The translations under genes were made by a program, and so were the position numbers. From the NCBI GenBank assembly GCA_964606065.1, contig CAZSEX010000004.1:28623-92622 (forward strand): DNA of 64,000 bases, given 5' to 3'. Each line of letters begins with the position of its first letter. Position 1 is the first letter of the stretch. The notes beneath the pieces were generated by a model that did not search any database, was not told where the DNA came from, and worked only from the letters and a program-made list of their open reading frames with translations. Source of the DNA: JAFGHJ01 sp964606065. Its GTDB lineage: Bacteria; Hydrothermota; UBA3072. Of this stretch, positions 53,171-62,800 are shown in pieces.

Positions 53171-53848
53171 ATGGCAAAACATAGAAGAAAAGATTTGAAA
53201 CATGATGAATTTAAAGAAACAATTGAAAATATTGTTATTTTTTACGAACATCACAAAAAAACAGTTTTGTGGATTGTAATCGGTCTCGCTGCCTTACTTA
53301 TATTCTTTTTTGTCTACAGAAATAATAAACAAATTAAAATAGCGGAATCCAGGGAAATGTATAATATGGCTGTGATTTTATACGGAAACGGTAATCTAAG
53401 CCAGGCGAGGGGGGGCTTTCAAACTATTGTAAATAATTATTGGGGTACACCTTTTTTTAATCGTTCTCTTTTTATGCTGGCTAACATAAGCTATAAGGAG
53501 GGAAATCTGGATGATGCGCTGGATAAATTTCAGTCTTTTGTTAATAGAGGGTATGATGAACTTTTTACTCCCAGTGCATATCAGGGAATGGCCCAGTGTT
53601 ATGAGCAAAAGGGTGAACTATCAAAAGCGATAGAGAATTATGAGATAGCAGCTGATAAATTCGAAGATAATTATGCTCGAGCGGAATGTCTGTTGAGTCT
53701 GGCCCGGTTGTATCTCAGTCGGCAGGAAATGAATAAGGCGGAAGCTGTTCTTGAGGAAATTTTTGAAATTTCAGAAGATGTCAAAATTCTCGAGAAAGCG
53801 GAGAATAAATCAAAATTAGTCCAGCTCCAGAAAGAATTTAATGAATGA
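53171..53848 (+). CDS. Membrane-anchored TPR protein (YfgM-like)
   Basis: A 225-residue protein with a charged N-terminus, one membrane segment (about 34-51, LWIVIGLAALLIFFFVY) and a C-terminal part of four or so tetratricopeptide units (about 65-215). The plan is that of YfgM, a companion of the Sec translocon and periplasmic chaperones; low similarity leaves other TPR families possible. It lies 18 bases after the tRNA and overlaps the next gene by 8 bases. AAAGGGGGATTA precedes the start. Confidence 0.7.
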   Translation: MAKHRRKDLKHDEFKETIENIVIFYEHHKKTVLWIVIGLAALLIFFFVYRNNKQIKIAESREMYNMAVILYGNGNLSQARGGFQTIVNNYWGTPFFNRSLFMLANISYKEGNLDDALDKFQSFVNRGYDELFTPSAYQGMAQCYEQKGELSKAIENYEIAADKFEDNYARAECLLSLARLYLSRQEMNKAEAVLEEIFEISEDVKILEKAENKSKLVQLQKEFNE

Positions 53849-54935
53849 GCCCTTAATCAAAGAAATAAGAAAAACTATTGCCGAAGAAAGACTCGATGCG
53901 GTTATTGTAACCGATATTTATGAAATCCTCAATCTGTTAGATATTAATGCTTCTTTTAATGTAATTGAAATAGCTTTTTATCTTTTGATTACTGCGAAAG
54001 AGATTTTTTTGATCGGAGATCCTTTTTCGTTTTCTTTTGTAAAAATCACAGAGGAAGTTAAAATAAGAAAAACTGATGTGGGTAGTATAGAAAAGGAAGG
54101 GTTTTCTCCCTTAAGGGAGCTTAAGACACTTCTTGGAGAATTAAATGTGAAAAGAATCGGTTCGTTCGGTGAAATTAAATTGACTAATTTTAAAACGGTT
54201 AGAATCCCGGATCCTTTTGCTACGGTTTTTCTGAAACCGAATAAAAAAAGGCTTTCGATACTTAAAGAAAACGCTTCAATTTGCGAGAGAGTATTGAAAG
54301 AAGCTCTTCAGGTGCTAAAAGACGGTGTTCCGGAAATTTCGATAAGAAATATTGTTGATGAAGCGATATATAAATTCGGAGGAGAAAGAAGAGCTTTTCC
54401 CACTAAGGTAATTTTCGGAAAAAATACTTCGAACCCCTTCGCTTTAAGTAATAATTCGAAATTGAAAGAAGGAGACGCTATTATTCTAAACTTCGGGATT
54501 ATACGTGAGGGAGTCGGTATAGAAGTAGCCAGAACCTTTATATGGAAAAAAACCGATAGGTTTTTAGAAGAAATTTATAATAACGTGACTGAAATATATA
54601 GAAAATTTTTATCTTTTATCTCCTATGGAAAGATAATTAAAGAGATATATAAATATGTTTTCGAACTTATTAAGGATAATGGTTATGACAAAAATTTTAT
54701 TCCGCCTATTAATGCTCCTTCAACGCTTAGCGGAAAAAGTATAAACATTTCCAAAAATAGCGATTTTGTCCTGAAAGAAGGGATAATTCTTTATCCTCAG
54801 CTAAATTTCTATTTTCCGGAAAAATTTGGCATAAAGTTTCAGGATGTTTTCTTTTTAGGAGGTAACAATTTTAATCTTACCGATTTCTTTGCTAAAGGAG
54901 AAGTAAGTGTTCTTCTTATTCCCGATAAGGTCTGA
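53841..54935 (+). CDS. M24 (Xaa-Pro aminopeptidase-like) protein lacking metal ligands
   Basis: A 364-residue protein with the plan of prolidase/Xaa-Pro aminopeptidase: an N-terminal creatinase-like domain (about 1-130) and a pita-bread domain (about 135-360; GEIKLTNFKTVRIP, CERVLKEALQVLKDGVPEISI, in part). The five metal ligands of active M24 enzymes (Asp, Asp, His, Glu, Glu) align with Asn in IILNFGI, Glu in VGIEVARTF, Asn/Ala in PPINAPST, Gln in LYPQLNF and Gln in KFQDVF. It is therefore probably not a peptidase but a binding or regulatory relative. It overlaps both neighbours, so it is in an operon with the YfgM-like and rhomboid genes. Confidence 0.72.
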   Translation: MNEPLIKEIRKTIAEERLDAVIVTDIYEILNLLDINASFNVIEIAFYLLITAKEIFLIGDPFSFSFVKITEEVKIRKTDVGSIEKEGFSPLRELKTLLGELNVKRIGSFGEIKLTNFKTVRIPDPFATVFLKPNKKRLSILKENASICERVLKEALQVLKDGVPEISIRNIVDEAIYKFGGERRAFPTKVIFGKNTSNPFALSNNSKLKEGDAIILNFGIIREGVGIEVARTFIWKKTDRFLEEIYNNVTEIYRKFLSFISYGKIIKEIYKYVFELIKDNGYDKNFIPPINAPSTLSGKSINISKNSDFVLKEGIILYPQLNFYFPEKFGIKFQDVFFLGGNNFNLTDFFAKGEVSVLLIPDKV

Positions 54936-56331
54936 AAGTCGAGTTAGACGTTTTCCGGTCGTAACCGTATCTTTAATAGCTCTAAATATCTTGATTTTTC
55001 TTTTCAGCTATCCGGCTATGAAGAGACAGCATAATCTTATTATGGAAAAAGCGATTAAACTCCAGGAAATTGAGATAAAGACATTATCACCTGAAGATCC
55101 CTCCGCCATTATCGAGTACGCGAAGAACCCTGAAGTTCAAAGAAAAAAAATCAAAAACAGAGAAATAGTTATATCGGATAAATTATGGGAAGAATGGAAG
55201 AATGCTTATAATGATTATGAGGAAGCTTTTAATAAGAGGCTTGTAAGGAAATATGGCTTTGTTCCGGCTGACTTTGACCCGGCCACCTTAGTAACTTCCA
55301 TGTTTCTCCACGCGGGATTTATGCATCTTTTGGGAAATCTCTGGTTTTTATGGCTGGTGGGATTGAACGTTGAAGACGACTGGGGAAGGCCTTTTTTTCT
55401 TGGTTTTTACCTTTTTTCAGGGATTATGGCGTCTCTGCTTTTCGCTGCGATGACCAATTCGAATTTGCCTTTGATAGGGGCTTCGGGAGCTATTGCCGGG
55501 GTTATGGGTGCTTTTGCTGTTCAATATTATAAATCCAAGATATATTTTTTATTCGTCCTGCTTTTTCCTTTTATTTTTAAGGTCTTTCCGCTTTATGCCT
55601 GGTTCTATCTTCCTCTGTGGTTTGTTATACAATTGTTTTACGCAATATATCTGACCGGTTATTCTAACGTGGCTTTTTGGGCGCATGTAGGGGGTTTCGG
55701 TTTTGGAATTGCAGTTGTGGTCTTTCTCCGGTTTAGTGGACTGGAACGTAAATATTTAACGCCGCTTGTCGATAATACCTTAAATCTGGTGGATCTGGAT
55801 TTTAGTAAGGCAGTTGAAGCAAGGAGTACCGGCGATATCGAGGGTGCGGAGAAACATCTTAAACAAATATTAATGAATGAACCTTCTAATTTGGATGCTG
55901 CGGAGGAACTTATCGACATTTATATTAAGGGAAACAATAAAAAAGAAGCTAAATCGGTTGCGAAGGAGACATTTAGAATACTTAGAATGAAAAAAAAAGA
56001 TCCTTCACTCATTTTAAATTTCTTCGAGGAAGTGTTGGAAGAAAAAAGTCTTATTTCAAACTTGAGCCCTTACGATTTTTACTTTATTTCTCAGTTGTAT
56101 GAAAGAAGGGGGCAGAAAGGTAAAGCTGCCAGGGTCTTGGCCATTGCGTATAAGGAAAACAGAGATACAAACGATGCTCCCTACATATTACTCCGTTTGA
56201 TCAGAGCTCTGGCTTTTAGCGGAAATAAAAAATTCTTAAAAAAGGCTCTTTTTGAATTGCAAAAGAAATTTCCTGAGTTAAAAAATAAAGCGATTGCAAT
56301 ACTGAAGGAAGTTAAAAATGGACAGAGGTAA
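54907..56331 (+). CDS. Rhomboid-family intramembrane serine protease with TPR tail
   Basis: A 474-residue inner-membrane protease. Helix 1 is at about 17-34, then a soluble insertion of about 85 residues (38-123), then the rhomboid core: MFLHAGFMHLLGNLWFLWLVG (132-152, shown here as FLHAGFMHLLGN), nucleophile S193 in GASGAIAGV and partner H260 in AHVGGFGFG. The C-terminal 190 residues are cytoplasmic, charged and TPR-like (GDIEGAEKHLKQILMNEPSN, in part). Rhomboids cut transmembrane segments of other proteins; the substrate is unknown. The start is GTG at 54907, supported by AAAGGAG; it overlaps the preceding gene by 29 bases. Confidence 0.88.
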   Translation: MFFLFPIRSESRVRRFPVVTVSLIALNILIFLFSYPAMKRQHNLIMEKAIKLQEIEIKTLSPEDPSAIIEYAKNPEVQRKKIKNREIVISDKLWEEWKNAYNDYEEAFNKRLVRKYGFVPADFDPATLVTSMFLHAGFMHLLGNLWFLWLVGLNVEDDWGRPFFLGFYLFSGIMASLLFAAMTNSNLPLIGASGAIAGVMGAFAVQYYKSKIYFLFVLLFPFIFKVFPLYAWFYLPLWFVIQLFYAIYLTGYSNVAFWAHVGGFGFGIAVVVFLRFSGLERKYLTPLVDNTLNLVDLDFSKAVEARSTGDIEGAEKHLKQILMNEPSNLDAAEELIDIYIKGNNKKEAKSVAKETFRILRMKKKDPSLILNFFEEVLEEKSLISNLSPYDFYFISQLYERRGQKGKAARVLAIAYKENRDTNDAPYILLRLIRALAFSGNKKFLKKALFELQKKFPELKNKAIAILKEVKNGQR

Positions 56332-56469
56332 TGATAAACCGCATGAACCCGGGATAAAAGGAGCTGAATCCCTGAAAGTGATATGAATATAGTTTTTCTG
56401 GCGTTAGATGAATTTATTTCTATAGTTATCGAGGGAATGAAAAATGCATCTGATATTCTTGGGCTTTAG
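56318..56469 (+). other. Two tiny overlapping open frames after the rhomboid gene
   Basis: A 22-codon frame (56318-56386, begins MDRGNDKPHE) overlaps the rhomboid stop. Its own stop overlaps, by ATGA, the start of a 28-codon frame (56383-56469, begins MNIVFLALDEF), which overlaps the start of the next gene. The chain of overlaps suggests coupled small peptides, or a decayed gene. Neither has a good ribosome binding site or recognised similarity. Confidence 0.25.
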
Positions 56470-56794
56470 TTTTTTGACGGGATTTTTTCCGGAAGCAAAA
56501 GTTGATTCATTGATGAAAACCGGAGATGATGAGTGGTTTTCTGAAGATAAATTCCAGCATTTCGTACACTCGGCTGCGATTTCCTCTTCCTTATATCTTA
56601 TCGTGAATAACATAACGGAAACTAACGATGGGAACTCTTTTTGTATTTCCTTTTCAATTTCTTCTCTGATCGGTTTGTCTAAAGAAATAAAAGATAGTAA
56701 AGACGAAAAAGGTAAAGCATCTTCAAAAGATTTTGTGTTCGATGTTGCGGGTATCCTGTTTGGTATATTTCTGGTGTCGATCGGCGGTTCATAA
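56444..56794 (+). CDS. YfiM-like (DUF2279) small envelope protein
   Basis: A 116-residue protein. The segment DKFQHFVHSAAISSSLYL (about 35-52), then LIGLSKEIKDSKDEKG and SSKDFVFDVAGILFGI, resembles the YfiM/DUF2279 family, whose marks are D-K-x-x-H-F, a G-x-x-K-E-x-x-D and a closing hydrophobic segment. Members are thought to sit in the envelope; function is not known. The first 15 residues are hydrophobic and could be a signal sequence. GAGGGAATGAAAA precedes the start. The gene is followed by a long repeat region. Confidence 0.6.
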   Translation: MHLIFLGFSFLTGFFPEAKVDSLMKTGDDEWFSEDKFQHFVHSAAISSSLYLIVNNITETNDGNSFCISFSISSLIGLSKEIKDSKDEKGKASSKDFVFDVAGILFGIFLVSIGGS

Positions 56795-57098
56795 TTCCCG
56801 CCCCGAATTTCCACCGCAGAGAACACAGAGCCCATGCAGCTCTTACCCGCGAAAAACTTATCGAACCACAAAGCCCATAGAGAAAAACAACAAAATTAAT
56901 ATTGTTGATTGAAAACCACACCCATTCCCAGAAAACGAGGAAGAACAAATAACACGAATTATTTTTGTTTTTTTTGTCGTGAGCCGTAAGCCGAGAGCAA
57001 AGTTTGACCACAGAACACCCAGAGGAAAAAATATATAGAGAATACAAAGCGTCCATAATTGTCATTGCAAATTCTTCTTCCTGCCATTTCGCGGCTTG

Positions 57099-57146
57099 CC
57101 CCATGAAATAGAAACAACATTCAGGTAGACAAGCTGTTTCATGGGG
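57099..57146. repeat. Inverted repeat CCCCATGAAA / TTTCATGGGG
   Basis: Perfect 10-base arms at 57099-57108 and 57137-57146, extended imperfectly on both sides (GCTT before, AAGC after), with a 28-base spacer. The dispersed repeat copy 2 begins 5 bases after it. Confidence 0.55.
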
Positions 57147-57150
57147 TAAA

Positions 57151-57230
57151 GCAATCGCTTTCGTAAAATAAAAAACATAATTTGGTTGGGTTATGGGTAA
57201 TCTTGTGATAATCTGTATAATCTTGTGGCA
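57151..57230 (+). repeat. Dispersed intergenic repeat, copy 2 (partner at 4078)
   Basis: The first 60 bases match 4078-4140. The copy continues into ATCTGTATAATCTTGTGGC, which has the same ~11-base AATCTTGTG/AATCTGT periodicity as the arms at 953-981. Confidence 0.6.
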
Positions 57231-57509
57231 GTTAGGTAGATTCTTGAATCTAAGTTAAATAGTTGAATTGTTGAATAGTCAAATAGTTTTTCTTTGCGGA
57301 CTCTGCGTCTTTGCGGTGCAAATTTCTTGAGATTGCTTCGCTTGAGCATAGCATGCTGTCGAACTCGCAATGAAAAATTTTTTCGTGTATTTTTTCAAAC
57401 ACTATTCAATGAGGGTGGTAGGGTTTAGTGTATTTCGTGTATTTAGTGGTTAAATAATTTTTCTGTGGTAGCGGTTTTACCGCGTTGCGGTTTTCTCTTT
57501 AACCCGGAA

Positions 57510-59387
57510 TCAATTTCCCTTCATTAGCTTATTTAAAACTCTTTTTAATTCGTCTGTATCAAACGGTTTTGTTATCACTCCTTTAAACCCATAATCTTTA
57601 TGGTTTGCCATAACCTGATCGTTGGAATATCCGCTGGAAACCAATGCCTTGATATCGGGATCAAACCCCCTTAGTTTTTTAATGGTTTCTTTACCGCCCA
57701 TTCCTCCGGGAATTGTTAAATCAAGGATTACAGCGTCGAAAGGCTTTCCGGTATCCATCTCTTTTTTGTATTTTTCCAGTGCTTCTTCTCCATTCCTTGC
57801 AAACTCGATCGTATACCCTATTCTTTCCAGCATTCTTTTTAAAGCACTTCTCACAATTTTTTCGTCGTCCATTAGTAAAATTCGCCCCTTCGCTTCTGAC
57901 AATTCGTTATTTTCCATTTTTTTGTCTATATGTTTTTCTTTTCTCGTTGAAGCTGGCAGATAGATAAAAAATGTCGTGCCTACACCGAGTTTCGAATTAA
58001 CTGTTATATAACCATTGTGTTTTTCGATAATCGAATAAGTTGTAGCCAAACCTAAACCGCTCCCTTTTTGTTTGGTCGTAAAATAAGGATCGAAAATCCG
58101 TGGTAAGTGCTTTTTCGCTATACCCAGACCTTTGTCTTCAACAGTAATTTTAACATATTTTCCTTTCCCAAGCGGTAATACAGAGTCTTCTTCTATAATG
58201 GCATTTTCGAGTTTTACTTTTATTACTCCTCCCTCAGGCATTGCCTGGTCGGCGTTTATTATCAGGTTGCTTATGACCTGGCTGACCTGGTTCCTGTCAA
58301 CTTCGACTTTACATATATCTTCCGGTATATCATAAAAGCACCGAACATTAGAACCCCTTAAATTAAATTCTGCTGTTTCTTTTATTATACTTGCTATCGA
58401 GGTTGTTTCTTTGATTGGAGCTCCTCCGCTTGAGAAAGTAAGTAGTTGCCTGGTTAGGTTTTTTGCCATGTTTGTTGCTTCTTTGGCATCGGTTAATATC
58501 TTTACTAATTCTTCGTTGTCTTTTGCTTCGAGTATCGCGAGAGATATGTTTCCTATAATGCCGCTTAGGAAGTTATTGAAATCATGAGCGATTCCTCCCG
58601 CCAGTATACCTATAGATTCTAATTTCTGGATTTTTTGTTTTTCTTGCTCTATTTCTTTTTCTCCGGTGATGTCATGGGCAAACACGAAAATATATTCTTT
58701 TTTACCGAAAGCTTGATAATTGAGCAGCACACGGACAGGATAGATTGTCCCGTCCCTTTTTTTGTATACCGATTCGAGATTAACAGCACCTTTTTCTTTG
58801 AGTTGACTGAGGAGCTTTTTGTTTTTTTCGGGGGTTATCTTAGGGCAAATCTTACTCCAATTTGCTGACAACAATTCCTCTTCAGGATATTTCAACTTCT
58901 TGAAAGAGGATCGATTCGCGAAAAGAATGTTGCCCGAAAGAGAAAGAAGCATAATAGATTCGGAGGTATTATTAATGGAGTATCGGATAAGCTCAAGTTC
59001 CTCTTCCGTTTTTTTTCTTATTATTACATTTTCTATGGTCGAAGGTATAACTTTTAAGTAATTGCCTTCTGTATCCTTCATTATATAATCATAGGCGTTC
59101 TCCTTCATGGATTTAACTGCCGTTTCTTCATTCCCGGCTCCGGTTATGATTACAACAGGTTCGTTAATATCCATCCGCAGTACATCCTCTGCGGTTCCGT
59201 CGTTAAGTTCGAAGTCCTGAAGTATTATATCAAAAGAATTGTTTTCCAGTATTTTTTTGCATTCGGTTATAGAACTCGCTATTTCTACTTCGTAGGGGAT
59301 TTTGTTCTTTTCTACAAAACGCGTAAAAGCTTTCTGATCGAACTTGTTATCTTCGACTAAGAGAACACGATATTTTTTTTCTTTCAT
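57510..59387 (-). CDS. Hybrid sensor histidine kinase (REC-PAS-HisKA-HATPase-REC)
   Basis: A 625-residue soluble kinase. An N-terminal receiver (about 5-120) has phosphoacceptor D58 in ILQDFELNDG; a PAS domain lies at about 132-245; HisKA has H268 in GGIAHDFNN; HATPase about 360-478 has NLIINADQAMPEGG, DKGLGI and GSGLGLA; a C-terminal receiver (about 500-622) has D555 in VILDLTIPGGMGG. The H-D-F-N-N box is that of NtrB-like hybrid kinases. With a receiver at each end and no membrane part it is a relay protein, probably taking its signal from the kinase/regulator pair encoded just upstream. Its ATG shares one base with the regulator's stop. No DNA-binding output is present. Confidence 0.92.
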   Translation of the reverse strand: MKEKKYRVLLVEDNKFDQKAFTRFVEKNKIPYEVEIASSITECKKILENNSFDIILQDFELNDGTAEDVLRMDINEPVVIITGAGNEETAVKSMKENAYDYIMKDTEGNYLKVIPSTIENVIIRKKTEEELELIRYSINNTSESIMLLSLSGNILFANRSSFKKLKYPEEELLSANWSKICPKITPEKNKKLLSQLKEKGAVNLESVYKKRDGTIYPVRVLLNYQAFGKKEYIFVFAHDITGEKEIEQEKQKIQKLESIGILAGGIAHDFNNFLSGIIGNISLAILEAKDNEELVKILTDAKEATNMAKNLTRQLLTFSSGGAPIKETTSIASIIKETAEFNLRGSNVRCFYDIPEDICKVEVDRNQVSQVISNLIINADQAMPEGGVIKVKLENAIIEEDSVLPLGKGKYVKITVEDKGLGIAKKHLPRIFDPYFTTKQKGSGLGLATTYSIIEKHNGYITVNSKLGVGTTFFIYLPASTRKEKHIDKKMENNELSEAKGRILLMDDEKIVRSALKRMLERIGYTIEFARNGEEALEKYKKEMDTGKPFDAVILDLTIPGGMGGKETIKKLRGFDPDIKALVSSGYSNDQVMANHKDYGFKGVITKPFDTDELKRVLNKLMKGN

Positions 59388-59797
59388 TATGGCGACTCCG
59401 ATAAAGTCCAGTACATTTTTATTGCTCTGACAACTTCTACAAAATCCGTATAATTAACTGGTTTCATCATGTATCCCGCGATACCGAGATTAAAACTTTC
59501 CGTTTTGTCTTTATCTTCTTGGGAAGTGGTCAGCACGACCACGGGGATAATTTTAAAATTGTCTTCTTTTTTGATTTCTTTTAAGAATTCTATACCGCCC
59601 ATTCTGGGCATTCTTAAATCCAGGAGAATCAGTCCCGGTCTTTTATTTTTGTTCTCTTTCAAATATTTTAAAGCTTCTTCACCATTATGGGCTACCTCCA
59701 GCGGATTTGTCACCCGGAGTTCCTTAAAAGACCTTTTTACGCTTTTTATATCTATTTCGTCGTCTTCAACCAACAGAATCGTTTGTTTCTGGTTCAT
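59387..59797 (-). CDS. Single-domain response regulator (Rcp1-like)
   Basis: A 136-residue receiver alone, of the CheY-like Rcp1 type often found beside kinases with an S-H-D-L-K-A-P-L-R box. The phosphoacceptor is D60 in LILLDLRMPRMGG, the acidic pair is in VEDDEID, the Thr is in VVLTTS and the Lys in MMKPVNY. It lies 15 bases after the propeller kinase, its probable phosphodonor, and is translationally coupled to the hybrid kinase after it. AAGGAGGAAATAAAAAT precedes the start. Confidence 0.93.
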   Translation of the reverse strand: MNQKQTILLVEDDEIDIKSVKRSFKELRVTNPLEVAHNGEEALKYLKENKNKRPGLILLDLRMPRMGGIEFLKEIKKEDNFKIIPVVVLTTSQEDKDKTESFNLGIAGYMMKPVNYTDFVEVVRAIKMYWTLSESP

Positions 59798-59812
59798 ATT
59801 TTTATTTCCTCC

Positions 59813-62800
59813 TTATTGTTTTGGCAGGGTAAAATTAAAAGTGGTTCCCTTTCCAATTTCCGATTCGACCCATATTTTCCCTTTGTATAAATCTATTATT
59901 TTTTTAACAATGGTTAAACCTATACCCGTGCTCTTATCTTCGGGATTCGTTTCCAGTGTCTGGAATATTTTGAATATCTTATCCCAGTATTTCTTTTCTA
60001 TCCCCGGACCGTTGTCCGATATGCTGAATTTCCATTCCCTGGGTTTTTCCTCGCATTTAACCTTTATTATACCTTTCGGTTTACCTGCGTGTTTTATGGC
60101 GTTGCTTAAAAGGTTCTCGAAGAGCTGAGTTAGGCGGGTTATGTCCGCGGTATATTCAGGTAGTTTATTCTCTATTTTTATTTTTACACTGTCGGGAGGA
60201 GACAGAAGGTCTATTACTTCTTCTAAAAGTTTATTTAGATCGATTTTTTCCTTTTTTCCTTCTATTCTTCCTATCCTGGAATATTCCAGTATACCCTGGA
60301 TCATCTTGTCCATGCGGGTTGATCTTTCCTGTAACATTTTTAAGCTTTCTTTTCCTTCTCTATCGAGTTTATCTGCGTAATCCTCAAATAACCATTCCGC
60401 CAATTGATTTATTCCCCGCAGAGGAGCTTTTAAATCATGAGAAGTTATGTAAGCGAAGCTTTCCAGGTCTTTTGTTCTTTCCGCAACTTTTTTCTCGAGG
60501 TCGCGTCCGTAAGCTACTATATTTTTTACCCTGATTAAATATATCCCGTAAACGGCTAAGATTGTTAATGCTATTATTATTAACCTGAACCACATTGTTT
60601 GCCAGAAGGGTGGCATAATGATAATTCTAAGTGAAGCTCCTTCTTCATTCCACACTCCGTCGTTGTTTGAACCTTTAACCCGAAACAAATATTTGCCGGG
60701 ATCTAAATTTGTATAAGTCGCTTCTCTTTTATTACCCACATAGTTCCATTTTTTATCGAATCCTTCCAACTTATAGGCATATTGATTTTTTTCAGGAATC
60801 AGGTAATTTAAAGCGGCGAACTCAAAACTAAAGAATGAATGTTTATAGGATAATGTGATCTCTTCGGTTAAATTAATATTACTTTTTAAAGGCGATCCTT
60901 TTTCTCCGATTTCAACAGGTTTATTAAAAATAAGAAAATTTGTTATTACTACAGGAGGTACGTGAGTATTTTTCTTTATACTATCAGGGTGGAAAACATT
61001 AAAGCCGTTATTCCCGCCAAAATACATTCTTCCATCTTTAGATTTATAATGACTTTTTTTAATAAATGTATTTCCTTGCAAACCATCTTCTTTAGTATAA
61101 TTTTTAAAATTCTCTGTTTTGGGATCAAATCTGGATAGTCCGCCATTTGTGCTAATCCACAAGAAACCTTTATCATCTTTTTCAATACCAAAAATTAAAT
61201 CGTTCGGCAAACCATCTGATGTTAAATATTTGGTAATTGATGCTGTATTTTTGTTCAACTTATTAAGCCCATTCGTTGTACCAATCCAAATAGTAGTATC
61301 ATTTTCTTCTAAAATAGATGTTATAAAATGGTTTTTTAAATTTTCCTGGTTAGATGTTAAATTAATTATCCTTTCTGTTTTTGGATTAAAAATCATAAAA
61401 CCGATCGATGAGCCTAACAGCAAATTACCTTCATGATCCAGCTTCACAACTTCCAGGAAGTTGTCAATTAACGTACTATTATTTTTATTATAATTAACAA
61501 ATGACTTTGTTTCTTTGTTAAAGCTATTAAGTCCTCCCTGAGTAGCAAGCCACAAATTACCATTTTCATCTTCTACAATATCAAATACATTATTATTGTA
61601 TGAATTGATATTGCCATTTAGAAAGGTAACAAATGTTTTTGTTTGTTTATTAAATTTACTAATGCCGCCTGCCCAGGTACCGATCCACACATCATTCTGA
61701 GAATCGATAAAAACAGTCAGGACTGCATCTGAATTAAGATTAGAATTTTTTGAATTATAATGTTCAAAGTTACCGTTTTTAGTATTAAATTTATTCAAAC
61801 CGCCACCATCAGTTGCGATCCAGATATTTCCCTGATTATCTTCAGAGAATTCCCATACAGAATTATGGCTTAAAGTATTGGATTGGCCTGGTATGTTTTT
61901 ATAATGAATAAATCCTTGTCCTGTGTAATTGATTAAATTTATACCTCCATCAAAAGTCCCGATCCAAATATTTCCAACGTTGTCTTTATAAAGTGAATAT
62001 ATAGAATTACTGTTCAGGCTGTATGGATCATTTTTATTGTTTTTATAATGAGAAAATGTTTTTTTATCTTTGTGTAAATAGTCCAACCCTGAATCTTCAT
62101 AACCAATCCAGAATCCCCCTTTTTTATCCTCGCATAAAGCAAGTATTCGATTGCTGGATATACTGTTACTATTTTCTGGATTATGTTGAAAATGTTTAAA
62201 TAATTGTTTATCAATATCATTAACATGAATGTATGATAATCCATTTCCATAACAGCCAAACCAAAGATAGCCTTTCGAATCTTCATAAATAAAATATATT
62301 GTATTTCCGATTAAACTATTAGGGTTTTTTTCTTGATTGAAATATCTCGTAAAACTTTGTTTGCTATAGTTATAGAGATTCAACCCATGTTCTGTTGCAA
62401 CCCATAAATTGCCTTTGCTATCTTCAAACACTTGTCTTGTTCTATTATGGCTAATGCTAGTAGAATCGTTTTCATCATTCTGAAAATGAATAGAATAGTT
62501 TTTTACCGGATCAAACAATATCAATCCTTCCCCACGTGTTCCTATCCATACATTCCCCCGGCTATCTCTGAATACATTCCATGAATCATGATTTTCAAGG
62601 TTATAACCATTCTCAGTCGTATAATTTATAAAATGATCTTTTTGCTTATCATATTGGGATAAACCTAACATTGTAGCTATCCATATGTTTCCTTCTTGGT
62701 CTTCATAAAATGATCGAATAGAATTTGACATAATACTTTTGTTGTCATTATGGGAATGTCGATAAATGGTAAAATTATAACCATCGTATTTATTTAATCC

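Larger units (their letters stand above)
56795..57509. repeat. Gene-free region packed with repeat fragments
   Basis: A 715-base region with no credible gene. From left to right: a CCGCAGAGAACACAGAG arm (56813-56836) and related GACCACAGAACACCCAGAG (about 57007); a GAGCCGTAAGCCGAGAGC piece (about 56986); an inverted repeat at 57099; the dispersed repeat copy 2 at 57151; a CTTTGCG/CTCTGCG arm (57292-57317) that is the inverse of the first arm; GAGATTGCTTCGCT...CTCGCAATGA (about 57331-57380); and CGTGTATTTCG-type units (about 57385-57455). It looks like a pile of elements from several families, some nested. Confidence 0.6.

Noticed and set aside
56404..57104. Two minus-strand frames (155 and 141 codons) across the YfiM-like gene and the repeat region
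   Set aside because: They are antisense to a plausible gene or cross repeat arms, and have no recognisable domain or ribosome binding site.
59469..60128. 219-codon plus-strand frame
   Set aside because: It is the complement of the response regulator and kinase genes, both unmistakable; the Ser/Phe/Leu-rich translation is typical of an antisense shadow.
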